A stretch of DNA of 32,262 nucleotides from an uncultured Collinsella sp. GTDB taxonomy: Bacteria; Actinomycetota; Coriobacteriia; Coriobacteriales; Coriobacteriaceae. Positions 6,243-13,613 of this stretch are shown here, in pieces; position 1 is the stretch's first letter; each line of letters begins with the position of its first letter. The DNA is taken from assembly GCA_900765115.1 (NCBI GenBank), contig CAAFQK010000035.1:1-32262 (forward strand), written 5' to 3'. Both the position numbers and the translations under genes were made by a program. The notes under the pieces are model-generated. The model saw only the letters and a list, made by a program, of their open reading frames with translations, was not told where the DNA came from and did not search any database.

Positions 6243-6482
6243 ACTCATTGGGGACAGACTTAAATGAGTGGCCGTTTACTCATTGGGGACAGACTTAAAT
6301 GAGTGTTTGCACTCATTGGGGACAGACTTACATGACTGGTCGTTTGGGACGTTCTTAAACGACTAGCCTATGAGGACAGTCTTTAGATTAATATATCTGG
6401 CCATCTGGGATGGGCTTCAACGAAAGCGGTACTTAGGGACAGTCCTCAGGTGCCGGCAATTTGGGACGGTCCTTTGATGTCT
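6243..6482 (+). repeat. Array of palindromic repeats (REP-like)
   Basis: Units 1 and 2 (6243-6269, 6278-6304) are identical: ACTCATT and AATGAGT around GGGGACAGACTTA. Unit 3 (6311-6337) has the same left arm and core, with two changes in the right arm. Unit 4 (6336-6366) keeps the GGGAC..TTCTT core but has new arms, CTGGTCGTTT and AAACGACTAG, that still pair over 10 bp. Unit 6 (6428-6454) has arms GGTACTT and AGGTGCC, paired with two G-U pairs. Less clear units lie at about 6367-6386 and 6455-6482. No transposase gene is in the window. The array sits between the ribosomal terminator and the next promoter. Confidence 0.8.
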
Positions 6483-6752
6483 GATGCCCCCAGAGGGGTG
6501 AAGTAATACAGCCTTCTCTGTCTTTTAGGGCTTTGTTTTTTCGCCCCTTTATGTTTCGCAAGGACTTTCGCACGCGCATTTATGCGCATATTATTGCGCG
6601 ATAATGCGTGTAACGGCGCAAACATGTGCAAACTATGGCTAAATAGTGACTGAAAAGCAAATAGACACGCAAATACGAGCAAATACGCGCGCAATTGTGC
6701 GAATATAGGGCTGTTAGAAATGAAGAACCTTCGATGACTCAGGAGGCACATG
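6483..6752 (+). promoter_or_regulatory. AT-richer upstream region of the Gfo/Idh-deoR pair with palindromes
   Basis: No gene was found. Visible elements are GCGCAT/ATGCGC (6574-6587), ATTAT/ATAAT around TGCGCG (6590-6605), three copies of GCAAATA starting at 6657, 6669 and 6679, and the near-palindrome GCGCAATTGTGC (6689-6700). AATATAG (6702-6708) could be part of a -10 box. The DeoR-type product encoded downstream is the obvious candidate to bind here, since such regulators usually control their own operon. That link is inference. Confidence 0.5.
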
Positions 6753-7832
6753 ATGGCAGATTCCAAACAGGCTCCGCTCGACGCCGAGGCAGCCGCAAAG
6801 GCGGCGTTTGCCTCGGTCCAGGATCAGCCGTTCCCCGATGATATCTTTACGGCCCCCGAGCTCCGATGGGCCGTGATCGGGTGCGGCGTTATCGCCAACC
6901 AGATGGCCCAGTCCCTCGCTCTGGCCGGCCGCAAACTCGCGGGTGTCGCCAACCGTACGCTGTCCAAGGCCCAGTCTTTTGCCGAGCAGTATGGCGTCGA
7001 GAAGGTGTACGAGACGGTTGAGGACCTCTACGCCGATCCGGACATCGACGCCGTCTATATCACCACGCCGCACAACACGCATATCACCTATCTGCGTGCC
7101 GCGTTGGCCGCCGGCAAGCATGTGCTCTGCGAGAAGGCCATTACCCTTAACTCTGCCGAGCTCGACGAGGCCCGTGCCATCGCCGACGAGCACAACGTGG
7201 TCCTTATGGACGCCACCACGGTGCTTCACATGCCGCTGTATCAGGAGCTGCGCCGTCGCATGGATGCTGGCGAGTTTGGCCACATGAATCTCGCTCAGCT
7301 CAACTTTGGCAGCTACAAGGAGTACGGCGATCTGACCAATCGTTTCTACAACCGTAGCCTTGCCGGCGGCGCCATGCTCGACATTGGCGTGTATGCGCTC
7401 TCCGTCATGCGCCTGTTTATGGCCAGCCAACCCGCCGAGGTCGTCTCGCTGGGCAATACCTGCGAGACTGGCGTTGACGTTGCGGGTGGCATTGTCTGCC
7501 GTAATGCTGAGCAGCAGCTGGGCGTCGTGAGCCTTACGCTCCACTCCAAACAGCCCAAGCGCTCGGTCATCAGTTTCGATAAGTGCTATATCGAGGTCAA
7601 CGAGTATCCGCGCGCCGATCATGCGACCATCGTGTGGACTGCGGACGGTCACCGTGAGGAGGTCCACGCTGGCACCGAAGCCTACGCACTGTGCTACGAG
7701 ATGGCCGACCTGGAGAAGGCCGTTGCCGGCGATGATTCGAAGCGCGAGCTGCTGGATTATGCTTCTGATGTTATGGAGCTTATGACCAAGCTTCGCGCCG
7801 ACTGGGGAGTCGTGTACCCCGAGGAGGAGTAA
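6753..7832 (+). CDS. Gfo/Idh/MocA-family NAD(P)-dependent oxidoreductase
   Basis: Members of this family oxidise or reduce sugars, inositols and related alcohols with NAD(P). The N-terminal Rossmann fold shows VIGCGVIA (residues ~41-48) and the family pattern YITTPHNTH. The catalytic-lysine motif reads CEKAIT (~125-130), with Ala in place of the usual Pro of EKP. The C-terminal alpha/beta domain contains GGAMLDIGVYA, typical of dihydrodiol- or glucose-fructose-type members. ATG 6753 is preferred over ATG 6750 because AGGAGG (6741-6746) is then 6 nt away. The product is 359 aa and has a ~30-residue N-terminal extension. It is co-transcribed with a DeoR-type regulator 3 nt downstream, so a sugar or polyol substrate is likely; the substrate cannot be named. 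Confidence 0.88.
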   Translation: MADSKQAPLDAEAAAKAAFASVQDQPFPDDIFTAPELRWAVIGCGVIANQMAQSLALAGRKLAGVANRTLSKAQSFAEQYGVEKVYETVEDLYADPDIDAVYITTPHNTHITYLRAALAAGKHVLCEKAITLNSAELDEARAIADEHNVVLMDATTVLHMPLYQELRRRMDAGEFGHMNLAQLNFGSYKEYGDLTNRFYNRSLAGGAMLDIGVYALSVMRLFMASQPAEVVSLGNTCETGVDVAGGIVCRNAEQQLGVVSLTLHSKQPKRSVISFDKCYIEVNEYPRADHATIVWTADGHREEVHAGTEAYALCYEMADLEKAVAGDDSKRELLDYASDVMELMTKLRADWGVVYPEEE

Positions 7833-7835
7833 GCG

Positions 7836-8582
7836 ATGCTTGCGGAAGATAGGCTCAACGCAATCGTGTCGATGGTGCAGCAGGCCGGCTCGGTTACCGT
7901 ACCGGAGCTTGCTGAAGCCCTGGGCGTGACACCGTCCACCATTCGGCGCGACTTGCAGACGCTCGACCGCGCACACCGTATCGCCAAGGTGCACGGAGGC
8001 GCGACGAGTCTGGAGCGCGCGCACGTGACGCGCGACCTGACGATCAACGAGCGCAGCGATCTCCATAACGATGACAAGGAGCGCATCTGCGCCCGTGCTG
8101 CGGCCCTGGTGGAGCCCGATAGCTTTGTGTATATCGATTCGGGCTCCACGACCCTCAAGCTCATCGAGCATCTTCCGCATCTCGACGGCGTCACCTATGT
8201 GACCGATTCTGTGCTCCATGCTCAGCATCTCGCCCTGCGCGGTATGCGCACCGTGGTGCTGGGCGGCGAACTCAAGCCCGAGACCGAGGCGCTCGTTGGC
8301 CCCGATGCTTTGGCAACCCTGGACCGCTATAACTTCAACTGCGGCTTTTGGGGTTCCAATGGCATCGCCGCCGAGCAAGGTCTCACCACACCGGATATCG
8401 AGGAAGCACAGGTCAAGCGTGTCTCGATGCGCCATACCGCCAAACGCTTCGTAATCTCGGACGCCAGCAAATTTGGCATGGTGGCGCCCGTCAAGTTCGC
8501 GGACTTCCGCGATGCAACGATCATCACTGCGGGCGAGGTACCCGCCAAGTACCAGTCGATGGACAACGTCATCACGGTCTAG
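7836..8582 (+). CDS. DeoR/GlpR-family transcriptional regulator
   Basis: The 248-aa product has the DeoR winged helix-turn-helix at the N-terminus (residues ~17-55: TVPELAEALGVTPSTIRRDL) followed by KVHGGATS, the hallmark of the family. The C-terminal DeoRC domain resembles ISOCOT sugar-phosphate sensors: YIDSGSTTLKLIEHL, VTDSVLHAQHLA and VVLGGELKPETEALVG. Such proteins usually repress sugar catabolic operons and are released by a phosphorylated sugar. The ATG lies 4 nt after the stop of the oxidoreductase, with GAGGAGG in the end of that gene, so the two form one operon. It ends at a terminator 34 nt downstream. The inducer is unknown. Confidence 0.92.
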   Translation: MLAEDRLNAIVSMVQQAGSVTVPELAEALGVTPSTIRRDLQTLDRAHRIAKVHGGATSLERAHVTRDLTINERSDLHNDDKERICARAAALVEPDSFVYIDSGSTTLKLIEHLPHLDGVTYVTDSVLHAQHLALRGMRTVVLGGELKPETEALVGPDALATLDRYNFNCGFWGSNGIAAEQGLTTPDIEEAQVKRVSMRHTAKRFVISDASKFGMVAPVKFADFRDATIITAGEVPAKYQSMDNVITV

Positions 8583-8615
8583 CGACGGGACAAGGCCAAA
8601 GCCACCCCAAAGGTG

Positions 8616-8637
8616 CCTGCCCTTTTTGGCAGGTTTT
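8616..8637 (+). terminator. Terminator after the deoR-type gene
   Basis: CCTGCC (8616-8621) pairs with GGCAGG (8628-8633) across the loop CTTTTT, followed by TTTT. The stop codon of the convergent pseudouridine synthase gene (8636-8638) overlaps the T-run. On the minus strand the T-run is absent directly after the stem, so the terminator mainly serves the plus strand. Confidence 0.8.
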
Positions 8638-9295
8638 AGGGCTCCCAGGGGCAGGGGGCTTCGATGTGGATGTGCTCACCGGTTACGGGATGCGTAAAGG
8701 ACACGCTGTGGGCATGGAGCATCAGGCCGCAGGGGCGCGGCGTTCCGTACAGGTCGTCGCCAACCAGGGGATGACGCTCGCTCGCCAGGTGCACGCGGAT
8801 CTGGTGTTTGCGGCCGGTGAGCAGCTCGACATCGACATACGAGCGCGTGGGCAGGCCACGACGGCTCTTAAGACGCTTGAGTACCTTCACGCGCGTTTGA
8901 GACGGCTTGCCGCTGGCACCGACGCGCATCTTTCGGCTGTCGTGACGGTCGCGGGCGATGGGCTTGTCGATGAGCTTTTCGTTCCAGTCGATCTTGCCCT
9001 CGGCGAGCGCCAGGTAGTGCTTTTCGAAAGCGTGGTCGATGACCATCTGGTCAAAGGCGGGCTGCGTCTGCTTGTCGAGCGAAAATAGCACCACGCCGGT
9101 GGTGTCGCGGTCCAGGCGGTTGAGCGGCTGCATGTCGGTCGCGGCAAAGCCGTCGCCCATCGCCAGCAGTAGGTCGCTGGCGTAGTCGGTGAGCGTGCGC
9201 TCGCCGGTGCCGTCACCGTGGACGATCATGCCGGCGGGTTTATCGATGGCCATGAGCCAGGCGTCGCAGTAGAGGACTTGAGGTTCTTCGTTCAC
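8636..9295 (-). CDS. RluA-family RNA pseudouridine synthase
   Basis: The enzyme isomerises uridine to pseudouridine in rRNA or tRNA. The 219-aa product is the catalytic domain only, with no S4 domain. The motif NRLDRDTTGVVLF holds the catalytic Asp (RLDRDT), and later family motifs are present: HYLALAEGK, RSYVDVELLTGRKHQIRVHL and HPLVGDDLYG. The start is GTG at 9295, with GAAAGG 8 nt upstream on the minus strand. It begins 15 nt after the stop of the U32 peptidase gene, so both are likely one transcript and both probably act on RNA. The exact target base is unknown. Confidence 0.93.
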   Translation of the reverse strand: MNEEPQVLYCDAWLMAIDKPAGMIVHGDGTGERTLTDYASDLLLAMGDGFAATDMQPLNRLDRDTTGVVLFSLDKQTQPAFDQMVIDHAFEKHYLALAEGKIDWNEKLIDKPIARDRHDSRKMRVGASGKPSQTRVKVLKRLKSRRGLPTRSYVDVELLTGRKHQIRVHLASERHPLVGDDLYGTPRPCGLMLHAHSVSFTHPVTGEHIHIEAPCPWEP

Positions 9296-9310
9296 GTGTA
9301 AGCCTTTCGG

Positions 9311-11806
9311 TTAGCTGATTCCCACAAACATACAGCCCGAGGTCGCCCCACGTAGGCGGGCGGCGGGCTTGCGGCCGGCCTGCGCTGCTTCGACGGCACG
9401 ACGGACACGGGCGACGGCACGGCCCACCTCATCCGTCTCGAGCAGCGTTCCGCCCACCATGAGACGACGCACGCCGGCATCGAGCAGCTGAGGAACCTGC
9501 GGCGTGAGGTCGATGGGGTAGGCATCGTACAGGCGAGAGCGGCCGTGGATATCGGTGCGGACGGGCATGACCTTTCCATCGATATTCTTGAGCGAGAGCT
9601 TGCGGGCGCGCAGGCGGCAGTTGACACAATCGTGGATGCAGCCGTTGGCAACCTGCAGAATGCAATGCTCGCTTGTCATGACGCGCGGGCGGCCAAAGAC
9701 GGTGATGCCCAGAGCCGCGGGTGCGGCGGCGCCGAGCGAGACAATCTCGTCGAGCGTGATCTCGGGCGAGAGCCAAAACGCACCGGCGCCGCGCTCGGCA
9801 AGCGCCTCCATGCAGGGCGTGTTGTGCACCGGCAGGCAAGAGCGAATCTCGACCGTGGCGCCAGCCTGCGCGGCCAGGGCAAGCTCGGAGATATTGCCGA
9901 CGGCGACGGTGGCTCCGGCATTGATCCAGGGATCGACGCGCTCGTGGTCAACGGCGCGGCAGACCTCGTCGAGCACGGGCACGATGCCCTGCTCAAACGC
10001 ATCGGCGGGGGAGAGCTCGGCCGCATCGAGTGCGTCGGTGGTCATGTAGATGCGCGTTGCACCCTCCGCGCGCGCTGCCTCGGCGGCCTCGAGCGAGGTG
10101 ACGGTGGCGCAGATCTGCGGCTCGTCGCGGTAATGCTCGGGCATGGCGCGGGAATCACTGGTTACAATCGCCGGCAACTCGAGCGTTTTCGCACGCTCCT
10201 CGTACGGTGCCAGAATGGCCTCCTCCAGCGCCTTGCAGGCGGCAGCGCGCACCTTGTGTACAGCGGAGAAGCCCATGCCGCAGCCCTCATCGAGCGTCAC
10301 ATCAAAGCTCGCTGCCTCAAAGGGCGAAGAGCCCATGCGGCCCACATGCTCAACCAGGTCGGATGCCTCGACCGCGCGGGTCTTGGCGGCCTCGACGGTA
10401 AAGCCGGTGGCGGTGGCGGTAAGCGCGGGGTCGTCGCAGCAGGTGAGCGTAACGGTAAACGGCTCGCCCAGACGCGCCACGAAGGACACATCTACGGCGC
10501 GGCGGCGCAGCACATCGCGCTTGAGCGCGGCGCCGGCAGCGTCAATGGCGCGCTGACTGCGAATCACGCGCACACGGCAACCCTCGGGCATGCTACGGGG
10601 CACGCGGCACTCGATGATATCGCCGGCTGCGGCATCATCGGCGGCAATGGTGGTCAGGAATTGGTCGAACTCATCGTCGTGGCGAAGCTCCAGTAGGTCG
10701 CCCTTGCCCACGGGCTCAAACAGCTCAATACGGGCGATGGCGGCACGGCGACGGCGGTCGTCGGGCTTGAGGCCGCGCACATCGCGGTTGGCCGGGCGGC
10801 TGCCCAGCACCGTGCCCACGATCTGGCCGCGGTTGTTGGAACGCTCGTAGCTCATCATCTCGTCGCCCGAGGTGCCGTCCTGATAGGCGTGCGTAAAGTC
10901 GCGGTTGAAGCAGCGCTTGAGCTGGCGCTGGCGGGCGGCTTCCTCGTCCTTATCTACGGCGACCCCGGCCAGCATGTCATCAATCTGATGACGATACACA
11001 TCAACGATGGAGTACACGTAATCGGGCGCCTTCATGCGGCCCTCGAGCTTGAGAGACGCGGCGCCGGCATCATACAGACGGCGAACGAGCTGCGAAGTGT
11101 TGGTGTCACGCGGGCATAGCGCGCGCTCGCGACCGGCAGGGGAGAGCGCGCGGCCGTTCTCGTCGATCAACTCGTAAGGCAGGCGACAGGGCTGAGCGCA
11201 CATGCCGCGGTTGGCCGAGCGGCCCGCCATGGCAAAGCTCGACAGCAGGCACAGACCCGAGTAGCAAAAGCAGATGGCGCCGTGGCTAAAGACCTCAAGG
11301 TCCACATCGGGCGCGGCATCGTGAATGGCGGCAATCTCGTCGATGGAAAGCTCGCGCGAGAGGGTCACGCGGTCGGCGCCCTGCTCGCGGCACCAAAGGG
11401 TTCCGCGGTCGTCGTGGATGTTTGCTTGGGTTGAGATGTGCGTCTCGATGCCGGGCATGGTGCGCTTGACCTCAAAGAACAGACCCCAGTCCTGGATGAT
11501 GAAGGCGTCAGCGCCCAGCGTGGAGCAGCGATGGATGAGTTGCAGCGCATCGCCCATCTCGGACTGCTTGATGACGATGTTGACCGTAACGTAGACGCGC
11601 GACCCGGCCAGGTGCGCGGCGCGGCAGGCTTGCTCAAAGGCCTCGTCGGTAAAGTTGGTGGCCTTGCGGCGGGCGTTGAAGCTGCCCATGCCGCAGTAGA
11701 TGGCGTCTGCCCCGGCAGCGAGTGCGGCGGCAAAGGGCTCCGGGCCTCCGGCGGGGGCCAAGAGCTCGGGTCTGCGGTTGGTGGTTCGACTGGCGGTTGC
11801 GGTCAT
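9311..11806 (-). CDS. U32-family peptidase / RlhA-like rRNA hydroxylation protein
   Basis: U32 proteins include proteases and the RNA-hydroxylating enzymes RlhA and TrhP. The 831-aa product opens with PELLAPAGGPEPFAAAL and DAIYCGMGSFNAR. The family cysteines are intact: GAICFCYSGLC (C179, C181, C186) and GMCAQPC (C203, C207), expected to hold an Fe-S cluster in RlhA-type proteins. DTNTSQLV and LKLEGRMK follow. The long middle part resembles the extra domain of RlhA/YdcP. A second Cys group, NGCIHDCVNC, lies near the C-terminus. The start is ATG 11806, with GAAAGGCAGGA upstream. Co-transcription with an RluA-type enzyme supports an rRNA-modifying role over proteolysis; this is inference. Confidence 0.88.
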   Translation of the reverse strand: MTATASRTTNRRPELLAPAGGPEPFAAALAAGADAIYCGMGSFNARRKATNFTDEAFEQACRAAHLAGSRVYVTVNIVIKQSEMGDALQLIHRCSTLGADAFIIQDWGLFFEVKRTMPGIETHISTQANIHDDRGTLWCREQGADRVTLSRELSIDEIAAIHDAAPDVDLEVFSHGAICFCYSGLCLLSSFAMAGRSANRGMCAQPCRLPYELIDENGRALSPAGRERALCPRDTNTSQLVRRLYDAGAASLKLEGRMKAPDYVYSIVDVYRHQIDDMLAGVAVDKDEEAARQRQLKRCFNRDFTHAYQDGTSGDEMMSYERSNNRGQIVGTVLGSRPANRDVRGLKPDDRRRRAAIARIELFEPVGKGDLLELRHDDEFDQFLTTIAADDAAAGDIIECRVPRSMPEGCRVRVIRSQRAIDAAGAALKRDVLRRRAVDVSFVARLGEPFTVTLTCCDDPALTATATGFTVEAAKTRAVEASDLVEHVGRMGSSPFEAASFDVTLDEGCGMGFSAVHKVRAAACKALEEAILAPYEERAKTLELPAIVTSDSRAMPEHYRDEPQICATVTSLEAAEAARAEGATRIYMTTDALDAAELSPADAFEQGIVPVLDEVCRAVDHERVDPWINAGATVAVGNISELALAAQAGATVEIRSCLPVHNTPCMEALAERGAGAFWLSPEITLDEIVSLGAAAPAALGITVFGRPRVMTSEHCILQVANGCIHDCVNCRLRARKLSLKNIDGKVMPVRTDIHGRSRLYDAYPIDLTPQVPQLLDAGVRRLMVGGTLLETDEVGRAVARVRRAVEAAQAGRKPAARLRGATSGCMFVGIS

Positions 11807-12105
11807 ATCCTGCCTTTCAAAATGCTCAGATGCTCAAAAGTATAGTGGTGCTGTTGCGGCAGGCGATGTCCGTGCTCCAAGCGGGATAAAGTCTTCAGCA
11901 GCTTAGGCTGGCTGACCCCGTGGAGAACCGTTCAGCGGTTCGGGGAAACCGTTGGGCGATAATATATTCTCGCAGGCTGATAATATTCTTGCATCAAACG
12001 GAAACCTTGAGTACTATCCCAATCAAGCGCGGTGTTCAGGCCGAACTGTGCCTCCCGGTGCGAACACCGCGCTCACGCTCTCTATTTGATCGTAAGGAGA
12101 AAAAC
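11807..12105. promoter_or_regulatory. Divergent promoter region between the U32 gene and ridA
   Basis: On the minus strand TATACT (11839-11844) is a likely -10 box for the U32 gene. On the plus strand there is a hairpin GAACCG (11925-11930)/CGGTTC (11936-11941). Then come two direct repeats of the form GATAATAT..TCTYGCA (11958-11974 and 11979-11993), 21 bp apart, i.e. two helical turns. Their TAATAT cores could be -10 boxes for ridA or a regulator site. A long hairpin follows at 12026-12073. Confidence 0.5.
12026..12073 (+). ncRNA. 12-bp hairpin in the ridA 5' leader
   Basis: AGCGCGGTGTTC (12026-12037) and GAACACCGCGCT (12062-12073) are perfect complements around a 24-nt loop. The stem ends 19 nt before the ribosome binding site TAAGGAGA and 32 nt before the ridA ATG. 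No U-tract follows, so it is not a simple terminator. It could stabilise the mRNA, bind a protein or be half of a switch. Confidence 0.6.
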
Positions 12106-12483
12106 ATGAGCAAGACTGTCGTGTCTTCCGATAAAGCACCCGCAGCCATCGGCCCGTATTCCCCCGGTATCCAGGCCGGCAACATGGTGTTCCTGTCCGG
12201 CCAGCTGGGCATCGACCCCGCAACCGGCAAGATGCCCGAGGGCGTCGAGGCCCAGGCCAAGCAGTCCCTCGCCAACGTCGAGGCCCTGCTGACCGCTGCC
12301 GGCGCCACCTTTGCCGATGTCGTCAAGACTACGGTCTACCTGGCCGACATCGCCGACTTCGCCGCCGTGAACGAGATCTACGCTTCCAAGTTCGAGGCCC
12401 CGTTCCCCGCGCGCAGCGCCTTCCAGGTTGCCGCCCTTCCGGCTGGCGGTCTGGTCGAGATCGAGGTCATCGCCGCTCTCTAA
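12106..12483 (+). CDS. ridA: RidA-family reactive imine/enamine deaminase
   Basis: RidA (YjgF/YER057c/UK114 family) hydrolyses 2-aminoacrylate and similar enamines or imines to keto acids and ammonia, which protects pyridoxal-phosphate enzymes. The 125-aa product is full length: IGPYSPGIQAGNMVFLSGQ at the start, QSLANVEALLTAAGATFADV in the middle and the arginine motif PARSAFQVAALPAGGLVEIE that binds the carboxylate. The frame extends upstream, but TAAGGAGA (12093-12100) and family length fix the start at 12106. The gene is single and ends at a strong terminator. Aminoacrylate arises from diaminopropionate in known purine catabolic clusters, so the position near the purine operon may matter; this is inference. 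Confidence 0.95.
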   Translation: MSKTVVSSDKAPAAIGPYSPGIQAGNMVFLSGQLGIDPATGKMPEGVEAQAKQSLANVEALLTAAGATFADVVKTTVYLADIADFAAVNEIYASKFEAPFPARSAFQVAALPAGGLVEIEVIAAL

Positions 12484-12516
12484 GGCGTTGGCAACAACTA
12501 AACATGACATGCAAAA

Positions 12517-12551
12517 AGACCCTGCAGCGCGTGCGAGCTGCAGGGTCTTTT
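12517..12551. terminator. Bidirectional terminator between ridA and the YheO-like regulator
   Basis: AGACCCTGCAGC (12517-12528) and GCTGCAGGGTCT (12537-12548) form a perfect 12-bp stem with an 8-nt loop. TTTT follows on the plus strand, and AAAAA precedes it, which gives a T-run on the minus strand. It can end both convergent transcripts. Confidence 0.93.
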
Positions 12552-12595
12552 ATCAAGTGACGGATCGCTTGTGGAGCCGCGCTCCATTTTGCCCG

Positions 12596-13252
12596 TTAGC
12601 CCTCCTTACGAACTTTTTGCAGGTAGCGGTAGACGCTGGGCTCCGAGATGCCCAGCGCGGTGGCGGCGCAGGCCACGGCACCCTTGAGCATGAACACCCC
12701 GTTGCCGTTGAGGTGGCGAATGACGTCCACGCGGTCGCTCTGGCCAAGTGACGCTACATCCAGCCCGCGCGCGCTCAGCAGCTCGGCAATACTGCGGTCG
12801 ATGAGCTCCTGCGTAGACTCCGAAAGGCTTTCGACCTCGATAGACGCGGGCTCTGCCTGTCTAGGCGCAGCGTCGAAGCAGGCCATGAGCTGCTGAGCCA
12901 TGGCGTTGATGGAGCGCACGGTCGAGAGGTCGGTGTTGACGCAAAGCATGCCGACGATCTCGTCATTCTCGCGGATAAAGTACGTCGCCGACTCCAACGT
13001 CTTGCCACCGGCACCACGCCCCTCGTAGCCCGTAATAAATGGCAGGTCGCGATACTTGGCGTCGTGCATGATCTTGAGTGCCAGATCGGTAGCGGGACCG
13101 CCAATCTTGCGGCCGCTCACGATGCCGTTGCGAATATCGACGATGGCGTGGTCGGGATCCGAGAAATCGTGCAGCACGATTTCGCTGTTTTTGCCGAGTA
13201 TCTGCTCCAGGAAATCGACCATTGGCAAAAAGCGACGTACGGTCTCGTTCAC
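12596..13252 (-). CDS. YheO/DauR-like transcriptional regulator (PAS-like plus HTH)
   Basis: The 218-aa product begins with a YheO-type PAS-like ligand domain (FLEQILGKNSEIVLHDF, IVDIRNGIVSGRKIGGPATD) and ends with a DauR-type helix-turn-helix (ATALGISEPSVYRYLQKVRK, the last ~40 residues). The two domains are joined by a polar linker. The frame is open to 13402, but GTG at 13252 has AAAGGAG 7 nt upstream on the minus strand (13259-13265) and gives the family length, so it is chosen. The gene is divergent from the purine permease and its operon, and is the obvious candidate for its regulator; the ligand (a purine or derivative?) is not known. It converges on ridA at a shared terminator. Confidence 0.85.
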   Translation of the reverse strand: MNETVRRFLPMVDFLEQILGKNSEIVLHDFSDPDHAIVDIRNGIVSGRKIGGPATDLALKIMHDAKYRDLPFITGYEGRGAGGKTLESATYFIRENDEIVGMLCVNTDLSTVRSINAMAQQLMACFDAAPRQAEPASIEVESLSESTQELIDRSIAELLSARGLDVASLGQSDRVDVIRHLNGNGVFMLKGAVACAATALGISEPSVYRYLQKVRKEG

Positions 13253-13313
13253 GGGCAACTCCTTTGGGTGAAATCCAATGCCCTGAGGGCGTCCATAACA
13301 ATTTTTTATCATG

Positions 13314-13400
13314 GTAACACGCCGTTTACCATCTCGTATATCCGCAGGTACATTGCGTAATACAGACGAACGGTAGGAATTTGGCGGTAAACGGTTAACC
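13314..13400. promoter_or_regulatory. Cluster of GGTAAC-type inverted sites
   Basis: CCGTTTACC (13322-13330) and GGTAAACGG (13386-13394) are perfect inverted copies 55 bp apart. GGTAAC (13314-13319) and the palindrome GGTTAACC (13393-13400) add related half-sites. They lie between the divergent regulator and permease genes, a layout that fits operators of the local regulator, perhaps with DNA looping. No protein-DNA evidence is available from sequence. Confidence 0.5.
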
Positions 13401-13497
13401 AAAAGAAAAGTTAGATGTTATTTTAACCAGACACTTTCCTGACCTGCGGAAATGCGTTATCTCAGCTGAAGAATAGTCTGATAACAAAAAATTATTA

Positions 13498-13526
13498 TTG
13501 AGAATGAGAATCATCTTTAATACGAT
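13498..13526 (+). promoter_or_regulatory. Probable sigma70-type promoter of the purine operon with a Fur-like box
   Basis: TTGAGA (13498-13503) and TACGAT (13521-13526) are 17 bp apart, a good -35/-10 pair. Overlapping the -35, TGAGAATGAGAATCA (13499-13513) matches the 7-1-7 Fur box TGATAATnATTATCA at 12 of 14 fixed positions. An ATG at 13527 directly after the -10 would not be usable from this promoter, which supports the later start at 13614. The surrounding 13401-13497 is AT-rich with no other clear element. Confidence 0.55.
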
Positions 13527-13613
13527 ATGCAACGAAGGCACAACCTCAACCCCGCGCTGCGTCACAATAGAGCGTTAGATGCGAAAACAACTATTTCGAG
13601 GATTGGTGGTCAA

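Noticed and set aside
6243..6337. Spaced repeats considered as a CRISPR array
   Set aside because: Spacers are only 6-8 nt, arms vary with compensation, and no cas genes are present.
6714..8435. Long minus-strand open frame opposite the oxidoreductase and regulator genes
   Set aside because: It mirrors two well-supported genes, has no family motifs, and arises from G/C-rich codon usage that keeps the opposite strand free of stops.
11920..12105. N-terminal extension of RidA
   Set aside because: The extension spans the leader hairpin and repeats and is absent from the family; a strong ribosome binding site marks 12106.
13253..13402. 50-residue N-terminal extension of the YheO-like regulator
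   Set aside because: GTG 13252 has an ideal ribosome binding site and fits family length; the extension overlaps the operator-like sites.
13527..13613. Upstream ATG as the start of the permease
   Set aside because: It would sit directly behind the -10 box, adds a polar stretch unlike the family, and the ATG at 13614 has a better context.
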